Assembly (NCBI GenBank): GCA_029262895.1
Contig: JAJCYM010000064.1
Location: 1 to 64,000 of the forward strand
Length of the DNA stretch: 64,000 nucleotides
Source: Roseivirga sp.
Lineage (GTDB): Bacteria; Bacteroidota; Bacteroidia; Cytophagales; Cyclobacteriaceae
Direction of reading: 5' to 3'
Under the pieces are notes generated by a model that was given only the letters and a program-made list of their open reading frames with translations, was not told the DNA's origin and searched no databases. Within the stretch, counting starts at the first letter, position 1. Every line of letters starts with the position of its first letter. Shown here piece by piece: positions 22,824 to 31,901 of the stretch. Both the position numbers and the translations under genes were made by a program.

Positions 22824-24302
22824 TCAATAAGTTATTTTCCAGTTTGCCACAATAGCCATACTTAGGTTAAAACCATTATGAACCGTTAGTTCGATATGCT
22901 TTTTAGTTATTTCAGATATCCTAGCTTGCCAAAATATTTTTAATCGCCCCCCCACTCTTCTAATTGCCCCGGTCACTATAACTGGCCCTTCAGCTACATC
23001 TTCAAAGGTATTAACAATGGAAATCGATCCGGCAAAATCAGGCGCGTCAGGACTATAAACAGTGGCAAGGAGCTTATTGGCATCGACTATACTTTCTCCA
23101 TTGACAATAAACCCATAATTGTATGATCCTTTAGAGAACCATTTAAATTCAATCAATGCAGGTAATTTATTTCCAGAGTGTTTAATTCTTATAATACTTG
23201 TTCGTGTTGGTGACCATTCAAATGTTCCAAAATCAAATCGAGGACTGGAAGAATTAAAAATCTCATTGATAGGAATTCCACCTCCACCATGAGATAACCG
23301 AATTGTATCGTTAAGAAGTTGTATGGTTTGAAACTCATTAGTGCTGTCCCGGTCATGATCATTAATATCAGTTGGCAGCGTAATCGTGTTGCCCTCAGAT
23401 ATCGTTAACTCATCTCCAAGGATTGACAGGTTTTGAAACTCATTGGTACTATCCCGATCATGATCATTAATATCAGTTGGCAACGTAATCGTGTTGCCCT
23501 CAGATATCGTTAACTGATCTCCGAGGATCGAAAGGTCTTGAAACTCATTGGTACTATCCCGATCATGATCATCAGGGTCGCCAGGCAGCGTAATCGTATT
23601 GCCATCTGAAATCGTTAACTGATCTCCGAGGATCGAAAGATTTTGAAACTCGTTGGTGCTGTCCCGATCATGGTCATTAATGTCAGTTGGCAGCCTAATC
23701 GTGTTGCCCTCAGATATCGTTAGCTCATCTCCAAGGATTGACAGGTTTTGAAATTCATTGGTACTGTCCCGATCATGATCATTAATATCACCAGGCAGCG
23801 TAATCGTATTGCCATCTGAAATCGTTAGCTGATCTCCTAGGATCGAAAGGTCTTGAAACTCATTGGTACTATCCCGATCATGATCATTTTGGTTTCCAGA
23901 TTCACCTGTAAAAATTGCATAAGGCACTGGAAGGAATTCGTCAATAGCAATTACTTGGAAGTTTGTACCGCCATTCGGATCTAATTCAACTCGTAAATAC
24001 ACCGGAAAATTCGCCCAGTCAATGTCATCAAAACTCCCGAATATGGCCTGGGCTCTACCTATAATTGTCGAAAAAGCACCATTTTGATCTGTTCTGACTA
24101 AATGACGTTCTATGAAAACGGGATTGGCCAAGCTATCACCTTCCAATATCGCCAGTTGAAGTTGTATTTGCTTATTGCGCAGGGCCTGCCCATTAGAACC
24201 TACTGCAACCCCACTATAATGTATTGCTTGCGTTTGACCCAAAAGTTGCGAAAAATTTGCTTGGGTCAGAAGTATAAAAAGAGTTATAAATAAGGTTCTC
24301 AT
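22824..24302 (-). CDS. Secreted protein with six tandem DHDRDSTNEF repeats
   Basis: The 492-residue protein has a signal peptide (about 1–22). Its N-terminal domain (about 23–135, IHYSGVAVGSNGQALRNKQI…FLPVPYAIFTGES) is typical of Bacteroidota surface or tail-fibre-like proteins. Five full 35-residue repeats and one partial follow (about 137–325). Each starts DHDRDSTNEFQ and runs LSILGDQLTIS-D/E-GNTITLP. Aspartates at fixed spacing suggest calcium-stabilised beta structure. The C-terminal domain (about 330–492, FDFGTFEWSPTRTSIIRIKH) looks like a trimeric or lectin-like beta domain. The units form two alternating subtypes, a sign of recombination. It could be a fibre-like adhesin; this is inference. 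The T9SS domain protein follows immediately. Confidence 0.75.
   Translation of the reverse strand: MRTLFITLFILLTQANFSQLLGQTQAIHYSGVAVGSNGQALRNKQIQLQLAILEGDSLANPVFIERHLVRTDQNGAFSTIIGRAQAIFGSFDDIDWANFPVYLRVELDPNGGTNFQVIAIDEFLPVPYAIFTGESGNQNDHDRDSTNEFQDLSILGDQLTISDGNTITLPGDINDHDRDSTNEFQNLSILGDELTISEGNTIRLPTDINDHDRDSTNEFQNLSILGDQLTISDGNTITLPGDPDDHDRDSTNEFQDLSILGDQLTISEGNTITLPTDINDHDRDSTNEFQNLSILGDELTISEGNTITLPTDINDHDRDSTNEFQTIQLLNDTIRLSHGGGGIPINEIFNSSSPRFDFGTFEWSPTRTSIIRIKHSGNKLPALIEFKWFSKGSYNYGFIVNGESIVDANKLLATVYSPDAPDFAGSISIVNTFEDVAEGPVIVTGAIRRVGGRLKIFWQARISEITKKHIELTVHNGFNLSMAIVANWKITY
23331..23890 (-). repeat. 105-bp tandem repeats inside the fibre-like gene
   Basis: Five complete 105-bp units and part of a sixth encode 35-residue repeats beginning DHDRDSTNEF. 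The units are nearly identical at DNA level, with two alternating versions (TISDGNTITLPGD and TISEGNTITLPTD). Copy number could change by slippage or unequal recombination in steps of 35 residues without breaking the frame. Confidence 0.85.
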
Positions 24303-24382
24303 GGTTCATTTAGTTTAAGTTGTTGATGTAGGCTACTGATAGTTAATTTTTTTAGTCACTCATTCTTACTCTTTTTAATTGG

Positions 24383-25015
24383 TCAGATTGTTACCGCCAT
24401 GTTGAAAATATTGGGCCGCACTAGCTGTAGCATAGAATCGCCAACTCGAATTGCTTTCAAGTAAATGAGGTTCAGACCACCAGCCTGACCTTCCCAGTTC
24501 TTTGAATTTAAGAGGTCAAGTCCTTGAATCAGCTCAAATTTCATCCAACTCTTAATTCTATTCTGGGAGGGAACCGAAAAAGATTGATTAGAGGTTTCAA
24601 AGCTTCTTTTTGGAGATTGCTTTGAAAAGATTTGTGATGGACTGGGAGGGTCAGTCCTTTTTGAGAGGTAATCCTCAAGAGGTTCTGAGTTCTGGTCTAT
24701 TCTGTCAGATCTCGTGATCGTGGCATAATTTAAGTTTTCTGACTGAAACGAATCATACCTCTGAAAGTCAAATTGCGGGTGTATATTCTCTCTTATTCTA
24801 ATAGGACCTTTCGAGAGCAGAAATAGGTCGACTATGATAAAGATAAATTTGATTAAATCATGCCTGTGCCTAGATAGTTTAACTGATTCATGGTCCGATG
24901 TCTCTATATTCATTATGGTGTAGTTTAGGGTTGATAATCGTTTTTGAAAGCATCTCATAATTGACAATGGGGGTAGTGTGAAAGGCCAATCTCTGTTTTC
25001 GTATAAGCTTGGCAA
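24383..25015 (-). CDS. Doubtful open frame, 210 codons
   Basis: The frame is open for 210 codons, but its composition is not clearly protein-like: it is rich in serine, asparagine and arginine and has one hydrophobic stretch (FIFIIVDLFLLS near residue 60). Another minus-strand frame (24888–25082) overlaps its start. No family is recognised. It may be a decayed gene or a chance frame. The upstream neighbour on the same strand is a repeat-bearing gap; the downstream neighbour is the fibre-like gene, 80 bp away. Confidence 0.25.
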   Translation of the reverse strand: MPSLYENRDWPFTLPPLSIMRCFQKRLSTLNYTIMNIETSDHESVKLSRHRHDLIKFIFIIVDLFLLSKGPIRIRENIHPQFDFQRYDSFQSENLNYATITRSDRIDQNSEPLEDYLSKRTDPPSPSQIFSKQSPKRSFETSNQSFSVPSQNRIKSWMKFELIQGLDLLNSKNWEGQAGGLNLIYLKAIRVGDSMLQLVRPNIFNMAVTI

Positions 25016-25082
25016 TCGAGATGCCCGGTTTTGGATGGTTAGAAATGTGAATCATTTTAATAGTTGTTAGTCCTGTTTTCAT

Positions 25083-25760
25083 TTAAATATTAACCTAACA
25101 AACGTTCGTATGGAAATTTGCTTGGAAATAAGGTATACGATGCAAACACGCACTTGTTATGCATGCATACTATATATTAATATAAAATTGAATTTGAGAA
25201 AGTAGCGTGAACCTTACTTAATCTCCGTCCATGTATTTTTCATGGGGAACTTTTGGAATCTATATTTCGACTTTAGGATTTCTCTATACAGCAATTGTTC
25301 GGCCCTTACCTAGGTAGATTTTCCACAGTTAAGGGCTAAATTCGATGTTTTTATTCCGTGAGCGTTAATCTTATAAATTTGGAATCTCGATCCAAACTAA
25401 AAGCCCCGTTGGTGTAAAACATTAAAAAAAAATTGATGGATAACCGAAAACATAAGTCAATCACATCAAATTTCGACCGTTGCCGATGGGCACCATTTAC
25501 CTCAAGTCTACATAAAAATGGAGATCTCTGGCCTCATTTTTACACAAGTCCACCGGTCAGACGGCTACCTGCATTGTGAAAGAGCGGTCTGACCGGTATT
25601 GCGAGGAATTCCTAGGAGAGCCAAACCAACAAGTTTCTGTCTTTGCGAGGAACGAAGCAACCCGCCTGCCGGACGGGCAGGTCTGTCAGTTCTAGGCCAC
25701 GGCAGTTTAGAACGGACGGATTCTTTGGTCGTACCTCCCTCAGAATGACGGTAATTCTTA
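25083..25760. repeat. Long intergenic region with palindromic repeats (families B and A)
   Basis: 25553–25599 is a family B palindrome bounded by CCGGTCAGAC and GTCTGACCGG. 25637–25751 is a diverged family A unit starting CTGTCTTTGCGAGG, with the inner CCGCCTGCCGGACGGGCAGG palindrome, and ending AGAATGACGG. The AT-rich part 25083–25500 shows no gene or clear signal. Confidence 0.6.
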
Positions 25761-28541
25761 CTACTTCTCAGGCTTTACATCCCAATTGATAATGGCATTC
25801 CAAAGCATAGGCGCATCATGGTGATTCAGGAACCTGTGCAAGGGGTTAAACGTGAAAGCTACTACTCTTCCGCTGCCTACAGGGATATCAAAAATGGCAC
25901 CCTGCCCTATGATTCTACTCTCATTGCGAACCATACCTGACAACACATATTTTTCATTGGGTCGGTCTTTTTCAGCAGCGAGAGCAGTTGTGTCCGCTTC
26001 GTAATCAGCCATTCCCATGATCTCCTCTGTGTAGATCTTTTCATCGCGAAGCTGACCAGTACCGTACTGCAGCACCATATTTTTTCTTGCGTATTTGCCT
26101 ACCTGGTATAACTGCAGGTTGCCTCGGAATACATGCGTAATCTCAGGATAACCATTCATAATATGGTGCCCATTGTTACGCGCCATTGCAGTGACAATAG
26201 AACCGGGATGGTATAGATTGCCCGTATTGAGTGCTCTTAGCTCTCGTGTAATACCAGTCTCGGCAGCCATTCTTGTAGCATTGGCCAGGGTAATCAAGGC
26301 ACCTCCACCTTCTACAAAGTTTTTCAACTCGGCCATGCCCTCAAAACCAGGACCACCCGTCATATCAGGTGTAGCATCCGGGTAACCATGGTGAGGGAAC
26401 TCATCCGTTTTAGTATAAGGCATCGGTCCCCATTTTTTATCAATGCCGTGAATCATGGTTTCCACATCTCCGGAGATGTGCGGAACGAGAATCACATCAA
26501 ATCGATCATTCAGACCTCCGGCCCTAAGGTCATCTTTGCTAATAGAGGTGTATGGGACTCCTCGTTGTTCAAAGGTATATCTCACCCAACCTTCAGCCTG
26601 AGTATTGAACCAGGTATGGTAGATGCCAATACGCGGTAGTTCCACCTTGCGTGAAGCAACACTTGGTTGAGAAGAAGATTTCACAACATCCAGCCCCATA
26701 TTTTTGATCATATCGGCAGTTCTATTGTTTGCTCCTGAGATAAGAATAGAGCCACTATTAAGATCATCTGTCTCGTCTGTGGTGATTTTAATATTGGCTC
26801 TGGGACTTGCCTCCGCCACTTTGTATAGCATCGGTAGTACAGCGTTTTGCGCTTTGTAATTGACTTGCAAATTCGAGCCTCTTCCGGATTCGGTTCCAGT
26901 ATTTGTCAAATCATTGTTTAGCAATTCAAGACCATTTCGGGAAAAGCCCTCATCGGTTTTCAGCAATTTCACATCTACCCCATACATCAAGCCGTAGGTC
27001 CAGGCGATATCATCATAAGGATTGTGCTTGGCGTTTTGAGGATACTCCTGTTTGGACAAAAGTGCATCGGCCAGACTGCTGTAGGGTTGGTCTAGCACCA
27101 CCACATATTCGCCTGCGTTTTCACCACTGGTTCTGTGATGCACCTTGATGCCTTGCCTTCTTAATTGATTGACCAGATAGGCGGAAGCATTGTCATCGTT
27201 CTGGTCTTTGCTAATCACGTAGGCAAAGTTTCCACCTTCTTTCCATTTGTTGATGTTATTGACTCCTTTTTGATAGAAGTTCTCTAATAGGGTAGCCCCA
27301 TTATCAGCCGCGTAGCTGAGCGAAGCCACCACTCCGGTTTGCATATAGTTGACATTGTTTCTGGCCGACCATAGCACTTTTTTAGTAGGTGGAACTGGTC
27401 GATACCACTGTCTTGAATGTACGGGATCACCTGCATAGCTGCTATTGGAAAGGTCTCTTAAAAAGGTATTGGCTCCACCATTTCCGAAGGTCTCATAAAA
27501 CCGACCTATGCCGTTGTGGTTGTTAGCCACCCAGACGGCATAGCCCGGCCACCAGCCATTATAAAAGGCCCAGGTAAAGACACCGGGAAGTCCTTGCGAA
27601 GTGGCTTGCGTCAAGTCGTGATTGGCCATGACCTGCCATTCCCCGATGGTAATGGGGTCAACATAAGTGTTATAAGGTCCGGTGCCGGTAGAGATATAAA
27701 GCAAGGGCACCGACTCATGCAAATCAAGCATGGAAATGGGGTGATACTCATAGTACACATCAAAGATGGCATTGGTCAATGCCTGAGATACCTGAAGTCC
27801 ATCCCGGTTGTTGTCATGGAAAACATATTTGCCCCAATAAGGTGGCGAGCCTCTCAAACCATCATCATAAACCTTTTTCTGCTTGGTGTACCGATAGTAC
27901 CAATCCACCTGCTTGTCTCGGCCGTCTGGCTCAGACACTGGATTGATCAATGTGATGATGTTGTCTCTGATGTTTTTCATTTCAGAGCTCTCTTCCGCCA
28001 GCAGACGAAATACCAGCTCCATCAGCATTTCCGGAGAACCCATTTCAGTGGAGTGAAGCCCACCATTGAGGTAGTACATCGGTTTCGTATCTGCGATCAC
28101 TTCATCCAACGTGCTTGCCTCAAATGAGGAAGGGTCAGCTAGTTTGGATAGATTTTGCTTATAGGTATCGAGCTTGGCCAGGTTTTCCGGGCTTGAAATG
28201 ATCAGCAAATGAATAGGCCTGCCCTCCTCGCTATCAATAATCTTGACCATTTGCATCCGGTCTGATTTGGCCGCAAGGGTCTCATAGTACTTATAAATAT
28301 CAGCGGTATGATGCATTACGCCAGGGGCTCCTATTATAGTACCGAAGTGTTCCAAAGGAGAAGGCAGTGTGGAGGAAGCCGGGAAGGTGTTGAGCATACG
28401 GGGTAAAAACCGGGTGTCGGTGGTATACTCCTTGATTAGATCGGCATAGGCCTTATCCAGATTCTGGCTTTGCGCCTGGCTAAAAATAAAACAGGACAGT
28501 AATAAAAGAATGGCTTTTTGAAAGCGATGTAGTGGGTTCAT
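25761..28541 (-). CDS. Secreted M14-family zinc carboxypeptidase-like protein
   Basis: The 926-residue protein has a signal peptide (about 1–25, ending SQAQSQ). An M14 catalytic domain follows (about 60–350) with the zinc motif GGLHSTEMGSPEM (histidine and glutamate, H-x-x-E), INPVSEPDGRD, a later LDLHES histidine, and the putative catalytic glutamate in RFYETFGNGG. M14 enzymes remove C-terminal residues from peptides or cut peptidoglycan-type bonds. The large C-terminal half (about 380–926) is a long extension with glutamine-amidotransferase-like or beta-rich features (GIYHTWFNTQAEGWVRY; GALITLANATRMAAE) as seen in large Bacteroidota M14 proteins. No T9SS sorting domain is visible. It is a single gene with repeats on both sides. 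Confidence 0.85.
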   Translation of the reverse strand: MNPLHRFQKAILLLLSCFIFSQAQSQNLDKAYADLIKEYTTDTRFLPRMLNTFPASSTLPSPLEHFGTIIGAPGVMHHTADIYKYYETLAAKSDRMQMVKIIDSEEGRPIHLLIISSPENLAKLDTYKQNLSKLADPSSFEASTLDEVIADTKPMYYLNGGLHSTEMGSPEMLMELVFRLLAEESSEMKNIRDNIITLINPVSEPDGRDKQVDWYYRYTKQKKVYDDGLRGSPPYWGKYVFHDNNRDGLQVSQALTNAIFDVYYEYHPISMLDLHESVPLLYISTGTGPYNTYVDPITIGEWQVMANHDLTQATSQGLPGVFTWAFYNGWWPGYAVWVANNHNGIGRFYETFGNGGANTFLRDLSNSSYAGDPVHSRQWYRPVPPTKKVLWSARNNVNYMQTGVVASLSYAADNGATLLENFYQKGVNNINKWKEGGNFAYVISKDQNDDNASAYLVNQLRRQGIKVHHRTSGENAGEYVVVLDQPYSSLADALLSKQEYPQNAKHNPYDDIAWTYGLMYGVDVKLLKTDEGFSRNGLELLNNDLTNTGTESGRGSNLQVNYKAQNAVLPMLYKVAEASPRANIKITTDETDDLNSGSILISGANNRTADMIKNMGLDVVKSSSQPSVASRKVELPRIGIYHTWFNTQAEGWVRYTFEQRGVPYTSISKDDLRAGGLNDRFDVILVPHISGDVETMIHGIDKKWGPMPYTKTDEFPHHGYPDATPDMTGGPGFEGMAELKNFVEGGGALITLANATRMAAETGITRELRALNTGNLYHPGSIVTAMARNNGHHIMNGYPEITHVFRGNLQLYQVGKYARKNMVLQYGTGQLRDEKIYTEEIMGMADYEADTTALAAEKDRPNEKYVLSGMVRNESRIIGQGAIFDIPVGSGRVVAFTFNPLHRFLNHHDAPMLWNAIINWDVKPEK

Positions 28542-28898
28542 GTGGTTTAAGGTTTAACCCGAATCGGGTAAACCAATATCAGCATTAACTCATTGAAAGC
28601 AAAACGATAGGGTGGCAAAGCTCCGAACCTGTGATTGCGAACGCTTGCGCCTTAGCTTCAGCGTTGGAGCAGGGAGGCACGACCGTGGCAATCCGTAGGT
28701 TCAAGACTGCCGCGGCCTAGAACAGACGGATTGCCACATCACCTTCCACTGCGCTCCAGGTTCTTCGCAATGACAGTAACTCGTTGGTTTGCCACAGCTC
28801 GTTTCGCTGTGCTAGACGTTCTCGCAATGACGGTATAGAGACAACTAAATTTTTAGTAATTCGTACTCATTTCCAACGAAATTTTTAACTTCGTATCA
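28542..28898. repeat. Intergenic region with family A repeats
   Basis: About 28631–28778 and 28779–28835 hold family A sequence: GGGAGGCACGACCGTGGCAATCC, then GATTGCCACATCACC, then TTCTTCGCAATGACAG, and a second end TTCTCGCAATGACGG. The outer ends are inverted (GTGATTGCGAACG against CTCGCAATGAC). No gene is supported. The final ~60 bp form the leader of the His-rich protein gene. Confidence 0.6.
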
Positions 28899-29300
28899 AT
28901 GCAGTTCGGCAAGAAAATTCAGGGCCTATTCTTTTTAGGTGTGTTTAGCATACTTCTGCTGCATCAGTCAATTCCTCATTACGATCATTACCTGGAAATT
29001 GAGTTTCACCACCATGGTGAGCACAGCAAACAGCAGCATGATGAACCTAAAGGTGATTTCGAAAGGGGTCCGGCTCGAGATCACTCTGAATCTTCTAAGA
29101 CCGACTATGTAACGGCCACTTCGGTTCGAGGTAAAAAGAAAACCACAGAAAGTAGTGAATACATACACTTTTATCCGGTTGAATACTCAGCAGTATCCCG
29201 GGTAAATGTTAACAAGGTCAACAAACGATTAGTCCTCTTTGACTATTCAAGTTTGTGCCCCTGTACCTACTCACTGAGAGGTCCACCTCAATTCGTTTGA
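28899..29300 (+). CDS. His-rich secreted small protein
   Basis: The 133-residue protein has an N-terminal hydrophobic segment (about 8–22, IQGLFFLGVFSILLL), so it is secreted or membrane-anchored. The next part is histidine/acid-rich (HYDHYLEIEFHHHGEHSKQQHDEP), which could bind zinc or copper. The C-terminus ends CPCTYSLRGPPQFV; a similar 'LRGPP' ending is, from memory, seen in small periplasmic proteins next to metal-efflux or TonB genes in Bacteroidota, but no such transporter lies here. The following gene encodes a Gly/Glu/His-rich lipoprotein 197 bp away. A metal-handling role is inference. Confidence 0.6.
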   Translation: MQFGKKIQGLFFLGVFSILLLHQSIPHYDHYLEIEFHHHGEHSKQQHDEPKGDFERGPARDHSESSKTDYVTATSVRGKKKTTESSEYIHFYPVEYSAVSRVNVNKVNKRLVLFDYSSLCPCTYSLRGPPQFV

Positions 29301-29497
29301 ATCCAAATTTATATGTCATAGCGGCCTATTATAGGCGGTTATGGTCAATATTATTCCGATTTATCCAGCGGTAAATTTCTTGTGCAAACAATCCTGTAGA
29401 TACATGGATATTCTTGTATCCGAGTTTCTATGGAGAAAAATTGAAGTCTGGATAAATCAACCAAAAAGATTTAACGAAATATCAAATTGAAATAATA

Positions 29498-30514
29498 ATG
29501 AAAATAAAACATATCATATTTTCTCTCTTTATAATTGGTGCGGTTTCCTGTGCCTCTCATAAAGAAGGAGGAGAAGAACATGGATCTAAAGAAGGCAAGG
29601 GTGAGCACGAAAGTGGAGGCCGCGAGGGTGGTGAGAGTAATGAAGAAGACCCAAATGAATTTGGGCTGGACTACAATTACGACCAAACCAAGTACGGTGC
29701 CAGGCTTATTTTAAGCTACAACAAATCAAGTAACTCTTTCAAAGGGTCGGTTGAAAACACATCCAATGAAACTCTTGATAGAGTTCGGGTAGAAGTTCAT
29801 TTATCGAATGGAACTGAGCTAGGGCCAACCACACCCACAAGTCTTGTGGCAGGCCAGAAGATGGAAATAGATTTGAAAGCTACTGAAAAGGCTTTTGAAG
29901 GATGGACAGCACATGCCGAAGTTGGCAACATGGAACACGGAAGTGAAGGTGAAAGTGGCGATAGCCAAGAAGGTGGTGAAGGTCGAGAAGGTGGTGAAGA
30001 ACATGGTCGCGAAGGCGGTGAAAGTGGTGAAGGCCGAGAAGGTGGCGAAGAACACAGTCGTAAAGGCGGTGAAAGAGGCGAAGGTCGAGAAGGTGGAGAA
30101 GGTGGAGACGGTGAAGGTCATGGTACAGAAGGTCGTGAGGCCAACGAAGCAGCCATGTCCAGCCCGATAACTGCCCTGAACAAAAGCTGGAAGGGTACCC
30201 TTGGCGGATTGGACATTTCTATGCAATACGATGCGGAGACAAAAACTCTCTTTGGCACGGTGAAAAACACCACGTCAGAGACGCTTTGTTTCGTACAATC
30301 TGAACCTCATTTGAAAATGGGTGAAAGAACGGTTGGAGAAATGGGCCCGGAAAAATTAGGAGATCTAAAACCAGGACAAGTTGTGAACTCCAGGTTATCG
30401 ATCAAGGATGAGCCTGATTTGGCCAATGTCAAGTTCGATGGCTACGTAATCCACATGGAGATATACAATTGTGACGGTTCAGGTCCTAAACCTCATAATG
30501 AAGGCGGAGAATAG
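29498..30514 (+). CDS. Lipoprotein with two FxLYD-like domains joined by a Gly/Glu-rich repeat linker
   Basis: The 338-residue protein has a lipoprotein signal peptide (lipobox AVSC). Two related beta domains are seen: about 65–143 (FKGSVENTSNETLDRVRVEVHLSN) and about 232–322 (LFGTVKNTTSETLCFVQSEPHLK). Both have the 'G-x-V-x-N-T-S/T-x-E-T-L' strand of FxLYD-like extracellular domains. The linker (about 150–215) is made of 17-residue units of the type GREGGEEHGREGGES, encoded by 51-bp tandem repeats at about 29950–30125. Glutamate and histidine in the linker could bind metal ions. A strong terminator follows. The function is unknown; the His-rich protein upstream may be a partner. Confidence 0.7.
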   Translation: MKIKHIIFSLFIIGAVSCASHKEGGEEHGSKEGKGEHESGGREGGESNEEDPNEFGLDYNYDQTKYGARLILSYNKSSNSFKGSVENTSNETLDRVRVEVHLSNGTELGPTTPTSLVAGQKMEIDLKATEKAFEGWTAHAEVGNMEHGSEGESGDSQEGGEGREGGEEHGREGGESGEGREGGEEHSRKGGERGEGREGGEGGDGEGHGTEGREANEAAMSSPITALNKSWKGTLGGLDISMQYDAETKTLFGTVKNTTSETLCFVQSEPHLKMGERTVGEMGPEKLGDLKPGQVVNSRLSIKDEPDLANVKFDGYVIHMEIYNCDGSGPKPHNEGGE

Positions 30515-30553
30515 GCCGGTTTAGGCTCGTTCTTTCATATACATAAAACAGTA

Positions 30554-30582
30554 AAAGTCGAGGTCATTGGCCTCGACTTTTT
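30554..30582 (+). terminator. Intrinsic terminator of the Gly/Glu-rich lipoprotein gene
   Basis: AGTCGAGG and CCTCGACT form an 8-bp stem around TCATTGG-type loop sequence, followed by TTTTTTG. It lies 40 bp after the stop at 30514. Confidence 0.85.
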
Positions 30583-30599
30583 TGTTGGGGTTTGCTGGT

Positions 30600-31050
30600 T
30601 CTATATTGCTCTCACTTCGAACGGACGGGTTGCCACATCACCTTTCGCTATGCTACAGGTTCTTCGCAATGACAGTACTCCTGAGCAGGCAGGTTGCCGC
30701 ATCACCAACCTTTGCTGTCATTCTGAGTCTCGTTTTTCACGGGATGAAAGAATCTGTCTGTTCTAAACAGCTTCAGTCCGGAACGGACGGATTGGGCCGA
30801 TGTTTATGTCTTCACAAACATCTTTCTTCGAAATAGAGCGCTTGGGGAATTATATCCAGTTCGTTTGTGAGAACACAAACGAAGGCGGCAACCTGTCATT
30901 GCGAGAAGCAAATCATGCGATAGCAATGATTTGTGACGTGGCAATCTGTCTGTTCTAAACTACCGTAGCCTAGAACAGACAGATTGCTTCGTTTCTCGCA
31001 ATGACAGGTTCTGAGCTTCCGCTGCGCTTCAGCTTCTTCGCAATGACAGT
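30600..31050. repeat. Cluster of family A and family C repeats
   Basis: Partial family A units lie at about 30612–30676 and 30690–30800. A family C unit lies at about 30811–30888 (hairpin TTCGTTTGTG…CACAAACGAA). A full family A unit lies at 30892–31008, bounded by CCTGTCATTGCGAGAAG and CTTTC/TCGCAATGACAGG-type ends. A further partial unit ends at about 31050. Open frames in this block are by-products of the repeats. The AT-rich stretch 31051–31355 has no recognisable gene and probably holds the promoter of the next gene. Confidence 0.65.
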
Positions 31051-31355
31051 ATAGGCAGGCCGGTGCTGGCAGTGCCTGCCGGTAATTTTAATAAAAAAGC
31101 CAAATCTCATAGCCGAAATTTATACTTATGCTACAGATGGTTGAATATGAAATGCATAACAGTTTTTTGTTATGTTTTTCATGTCAGTAGCTGGCTCAAT
31201 TATTCTTATGTAATGAATCTCGCTTTAATTAATTCACTATATTAGCTGAAATTGTATTATTCATTGAATAATGAAGCATTGGTGTTTGTGCCCTTGTTTT
31301 TATCTGTACATACTTATTATTTTCAGATAAAATCTTAAATCCAAAACACTAAAGT

Positions 31356-31892
31356 ATGGCAAATTTTCCAAGTAATGTGGGCGGTGAAATTCCGCTTGAA
31401 GACGCCAATGAGAGAATCGCGGCATTCCAAAGCAAGTACCGCGATGACCCGGGCACCTTTAATATCTCACCAAAACTTATCGGGGTGGCCCTTAGTGACC
31501 CTGAGCTTACCGGGCTACGATTCTGCCTGGGTTATGGCGAAGAAGAGAATTTCGCACCGGTTGTTGGTGGGTCAACTCTTGAAGGTAAAATATTATCTGC
31601 GTACAATCGCTTAGGGGCCATAAGCCTGGAAGAATATAATGACTGTAGTGGGCGTTGGGAGGCCAATAAACCCTATAATCTGAACTGGGTATTCATCGGG
31701 CGTGATTGCCTGGAAGAAACGATTAAGAATTTTCCAGAGGCTAGTATTGAGGTTTGCAGCGACCTAAATGGAGATATACTAAGCATGTGCCTTTTGGTAC
31801 AGGATACTGAAGGAATGAAAGGTGACGATGGTACACAATGTGCTCTTAACAATGGTACTGCTTGCCCTCCTGTCTGTGGTGATGATGATTAA
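31356..31892 (+). CDS. Unknown protein with Cys-rich C-terminal tail
   Basis: The 178-residue protein has no signal peptide or membrane segment. Cysteines are spread along it (about residues 57, 98, 119 and 134) and cluster at the end (MCLLVQD…CALNNGTACPPVCGDDD). It begins MANFPSNVGGEIPLEDANERI, which reads like a helical cap. The family is not recognised. The C-terminal CPPVC could bind a metal or form a disulfide; the protein could be exported by a route without a classical signal. The membrane protein gene starts 9 bp after its stop, so the two are probably co-transcribed. Confidence 0.6.
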   Translation: MANFPSNVGGEIPLEDANERIAAFQSKYRDDPGTFNISPKLIGVALSDPELTGLRFCLGYGEEENFAPVVGGSTLEGKILSAYNRLGAISLEEYNDCSGRWEANKPYNLNWVFIGRDCLEETIKNFPEASIEVCSDLNGDILSMCLLVQDTEGMKGDDGTQCALNNGTACPPVCGDDD

Positions 31893-31901
31893 GACCAAAT
31901 T

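Noticed and set aside
23331-23890. Possible CRISPR or transposon array
   Set aside because: The 105-bp units are in-frame protein repeats inside one gene, with no unique spacers.
27516-28127. 203-codon plus-strand frame
   Set aside because: It lies antisense within the M14 peptidase gene, whose motifs on the other strand are clear.
29819-30226. 135-codon frame on the minus strand
   Set aside because: It is the antisense of the Gly/Glu-rich repeat linker; its Phe/Thr-rich pattern is a by-product of the repeat.
30567-30836. 89-codon frame after the Gly/Glu-rich lipoprotein
   Set aside because: It starts inside the terminator and runs through repeat families A and C.
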